Assembly: GCA_019313605.1 (NCBI GenBank) | Contig: JAFDAW010000148.1 | Location: forward strand, 1-6,943 | Direction: 5' to 3' | Origin: Deltaproteobacteria bacterium | GTDB lineage: Bacteria; Myxococcota_A; UBA9160; SMWR01 | DNA: 6,943 nucleotides | Part shown: positions 5,997 to 6,943 of the stretch, one piece after another | Numbering within the stretch: the stretch's first letter is position 1 | Layout of the letters: each line of letters opens with the position of its first letter | Notes under the pieces: model-generated | What the model was told of the DNA's origin: nothing | The model's database searches: none | Seen by the model: only the letters and a program-made list of their open reading frames with translations | Translations under genes and position numbers: made by a program

Positions 5997-6752
5997 ATGG
6001 CGCTGCAGGGCAAACTCATCGGAGCGGGAATCGGTTGGTTCCTGGGCGGACCTCTCGGCGCCGTTCTGGGAGCCATGGTCGGGCACGTGTTCGCGGACGG
6101 ACCGAGCAGCAGCGGTGTGCCGCGCATCGATGGCGCACCGCAGCAGGACCCGCGGGTCACCCAGCAACAACAGGAGCTTCACTTCGTCGCATCTCTGGTC
6201 GGCATCCTCACGGCGATGATGCGTGCCGACGGTGATGTGCGCCCGGAAGAGGTGCGCGCGATTCGCGGATTCTTTCGCGAACGCCTGGGCTACCGCGGCG
6301 AGTCGGAGCAGATCGTCCGCGAGCTGATCAAGCGCTTCCTAAAAAATGGTGTGGACCTCGATGCGCTCTGCCGAGACGTGGCACGCCTGGCCGACTATCC
6401 CACGCGCCTCCTGCTCATGCGGTGCCTCTTCGACATCGCAATGGCGGACGGCCACTTCCACCCCCAGGAGCAGGCGGCGTTCGAGCGCGTCGCCAACCTG
6501 CTGGGCATCGCCGCGGAGGACCTCCCGCGATCCGCAGCCTCGCAGGGAGCCGACAGTGACTTCGAAATTCTCGGCGTGAAGTCCAGCGCCAACCGCGAAG
6601 AGGTACGCAGCGCGTATCGCACCCTCGTCAAGAAATACCACCCCGATCGCGTGCAACATCTGGGCGAGGAATTTTACGATCTCGCGCAGCAGAAGTTCAT
6701 CGCGATCCAGACTTCCTACGAGCGAATCTGTGTGAGCCGGGGCTGGCCGTAG
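5997..6752 (+). CDS. djlA: DjlA-like membrane-anchored J-domain co-chaperone with TerB-like domain
   Basis: A 251-residue protein expected to stimulate the ATPase of DnaK-type Hsp70 from a membrane site. The layout matches E. coli DjlA (about 271 residues). It has one glycine-rich transmembrane segment (residues 6-30, GKLIGAGIGWFLGGPLGAVLG), which in DjlA is a dimerising helix, ending in GHVF as DjlA has GHMF. A short linker leads to a helical TerB-like domain (about 61-172) with two acidic repeats, RADGDVRPEE and MADGHFHPQE. The C-terminal J domain (about 187-248) has the HPD motif at 215-217 in KKYHPDR. The start is the ATG before the membrane helix, where the DjlA N-terminus begins. The gene is divergent from the molybdoenzyme gene and has no downstream partner on its strand within about 130 bases, so it is probably monocistronic. 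DjlA is the best name, though other TerB/J-domain fusions exist. Confidence 0.9.
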   Translation: MALQGKLIGAGIGWFLGGPLGAVLGAMVGHVFADGPSSSGVPRIDGAPQQDPRVTQQQQELHFVASLVGILTAMMRADGDVRPEEVRAIRGFFRERLGYRGESEQIVRELIKRFLKNGVDLDALCRDVARLADYPTRLLLMRCLFDIAMADGHFHPQEQAAFERVANLLGIAAEDLPRSAASQGADSDFEILGVKSSANREEVRSAYRTLVKKYHPDRVQHLGEEFYDLAQQKFIAIQTSYERICVSRGWP

Positions 6753-6855
6753 GCGCCGGAGCGAGCGCACGGAAGCAGCCCGAGCCGGAACTATTCGATG
6801 CGCGCCATGAATGCAGCCCTCCCCACGAGTTGAGACGTGGACCGAAAAATGGGCC

Positions 6856-6870
6856 TGGCACGAACCCTGC
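6856..6870 (+). promoter_or_regulatory. Sigma-54-type (-24/-12) promoter-like element
   Basis: TGGCACGAACCCTGC has the invariant GG (6857-6858) and GC (6869-6870) exactly 10 bases apart. The -24 half, TGGCACG, is a perfect match, and the -12 half is CTGC where consensus is TTGC. It points rightward, out of the window. Predicted transcription start is near 6882, only two bases before a possible ATG at 6884, which is unusually tight. No enhancer site for a sigma-54 activator is evident in 6753-6855, which otherwise shows nothing recognisable. Confidence 0.5.
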
Positions 6871-6883
6871 GTAGTGGGAGGGG

Positions 6884-6943
6884 ATGTCGCCGCCGCGCCT
6901 TTTCTCGCCGCCCGCGTACTGTCCGAACCCGCGTTGCGACTCT
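6884..6943 (+). CDS. Possible start of a protein with a zinc-binding N-terminus, 3'-truncated
   Basis: The frame from ATG at 6884 is open to the window end, giving 20 residues that finish in YCPNPRCDS. The CPNPxC pair resembles the first half of a zinc ribbon, as found at the start of some transposases and DNA-binding proteins. An in-frame TAG at 6872 leaves this ATG as the only start of the usual ATG/GTG/TTG types. GGGAGGGG abuts the ATG directly, which is too close for a normal ribosome binding site. Twenty codons are too few to prove a gene, and the transposase idea is only a resemblance. Confidence 0.3.
   Translation, partial: MSPPRLFSPPAYCPNPRCDS

Noticed and set aside
6823..6840. Hairpin CCACG/CGTGG as a terminator for the djlA-like gene
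   Set aside because: The stem is only 5 bp, the loop is 8 bases and an A-run rather than a T-run follows, so it cannot be called a terminator.

Overview
The window is GC-rich, densely coding bacterial DNA. It holds the end of a succinate dehydrogenase/fumarate reductase operon, a small envelope protein gene, a large molybdopterin oxidoreductase gene and a DjlA-type co-chaperone gene. No tRNA, rRNA, CRISPR array or complete mobile element is visible. The gene content and the repeats would suit a former 'Deltaproteobacteria' lineage (Myxococcota/Desulfobacterota-like), but this is only a guess from gene style and could be wrong.

Region 1 (1-2832, + strand) is a tightly packed operon: sdhA (5' end outside the window), sdhB and a HdrB-like double-CCG subunit of the SdhE type. 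Neighbouring genes overlap by 1 and 4 bases. SdhB carries a full four-cysteine third cluster motif in place of the usual [3Fe-4S] motif. It also has a long tail resembling HdrC. With the HdrB-like partner, this marks an 'E-type' or thiol:fumarate-reductase-like complex and not the classical SdhABCD form. Electrons would pass from the SdhA flavin through SdhB clusters to the CCG subunit. The direction of catalysis and the quinone or thiol partner cannot be read from the sequence.

Region 2 (2833-3504) holds a convergent DUF1499 gene on the - strand, with one or two small repeat units at each end. The 12-mer TAGGCGGGGACG (- strand) supplies the stop codon of both the DUF1499 gene and the molybdoenzyme gene upstream of it, which is an unusual arrangement.

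Region 3 (3505-5996) is a 757-residue Mo/W-bis-MGD enzyme gene on the - strand. It has its N-terminal [4Fe-4S] motif, but no Cys, Sec, Ser or Asp is evident where the metal ligand is expected. About 218 bases separate it from the divergent djlA-like gene, and weak promoter candidates face both ways.

Region 4 (5997-6943) is the djlA-like gene (membrane segment, TerB-like domain, C-terminal J domain) followed by a short non-coding stretch. A good sigma-54-like -24/-12 element then lies directly before the first 20 codons of a possible zinc-binding protein that runs out of the window. I see no convincing wholly new multi-gene system. The best leads are the SdhB/SdhE architecture, the stop-codon repeats, the molybdoenzyme with no obvious metal ligand and the sigma-54-like element.
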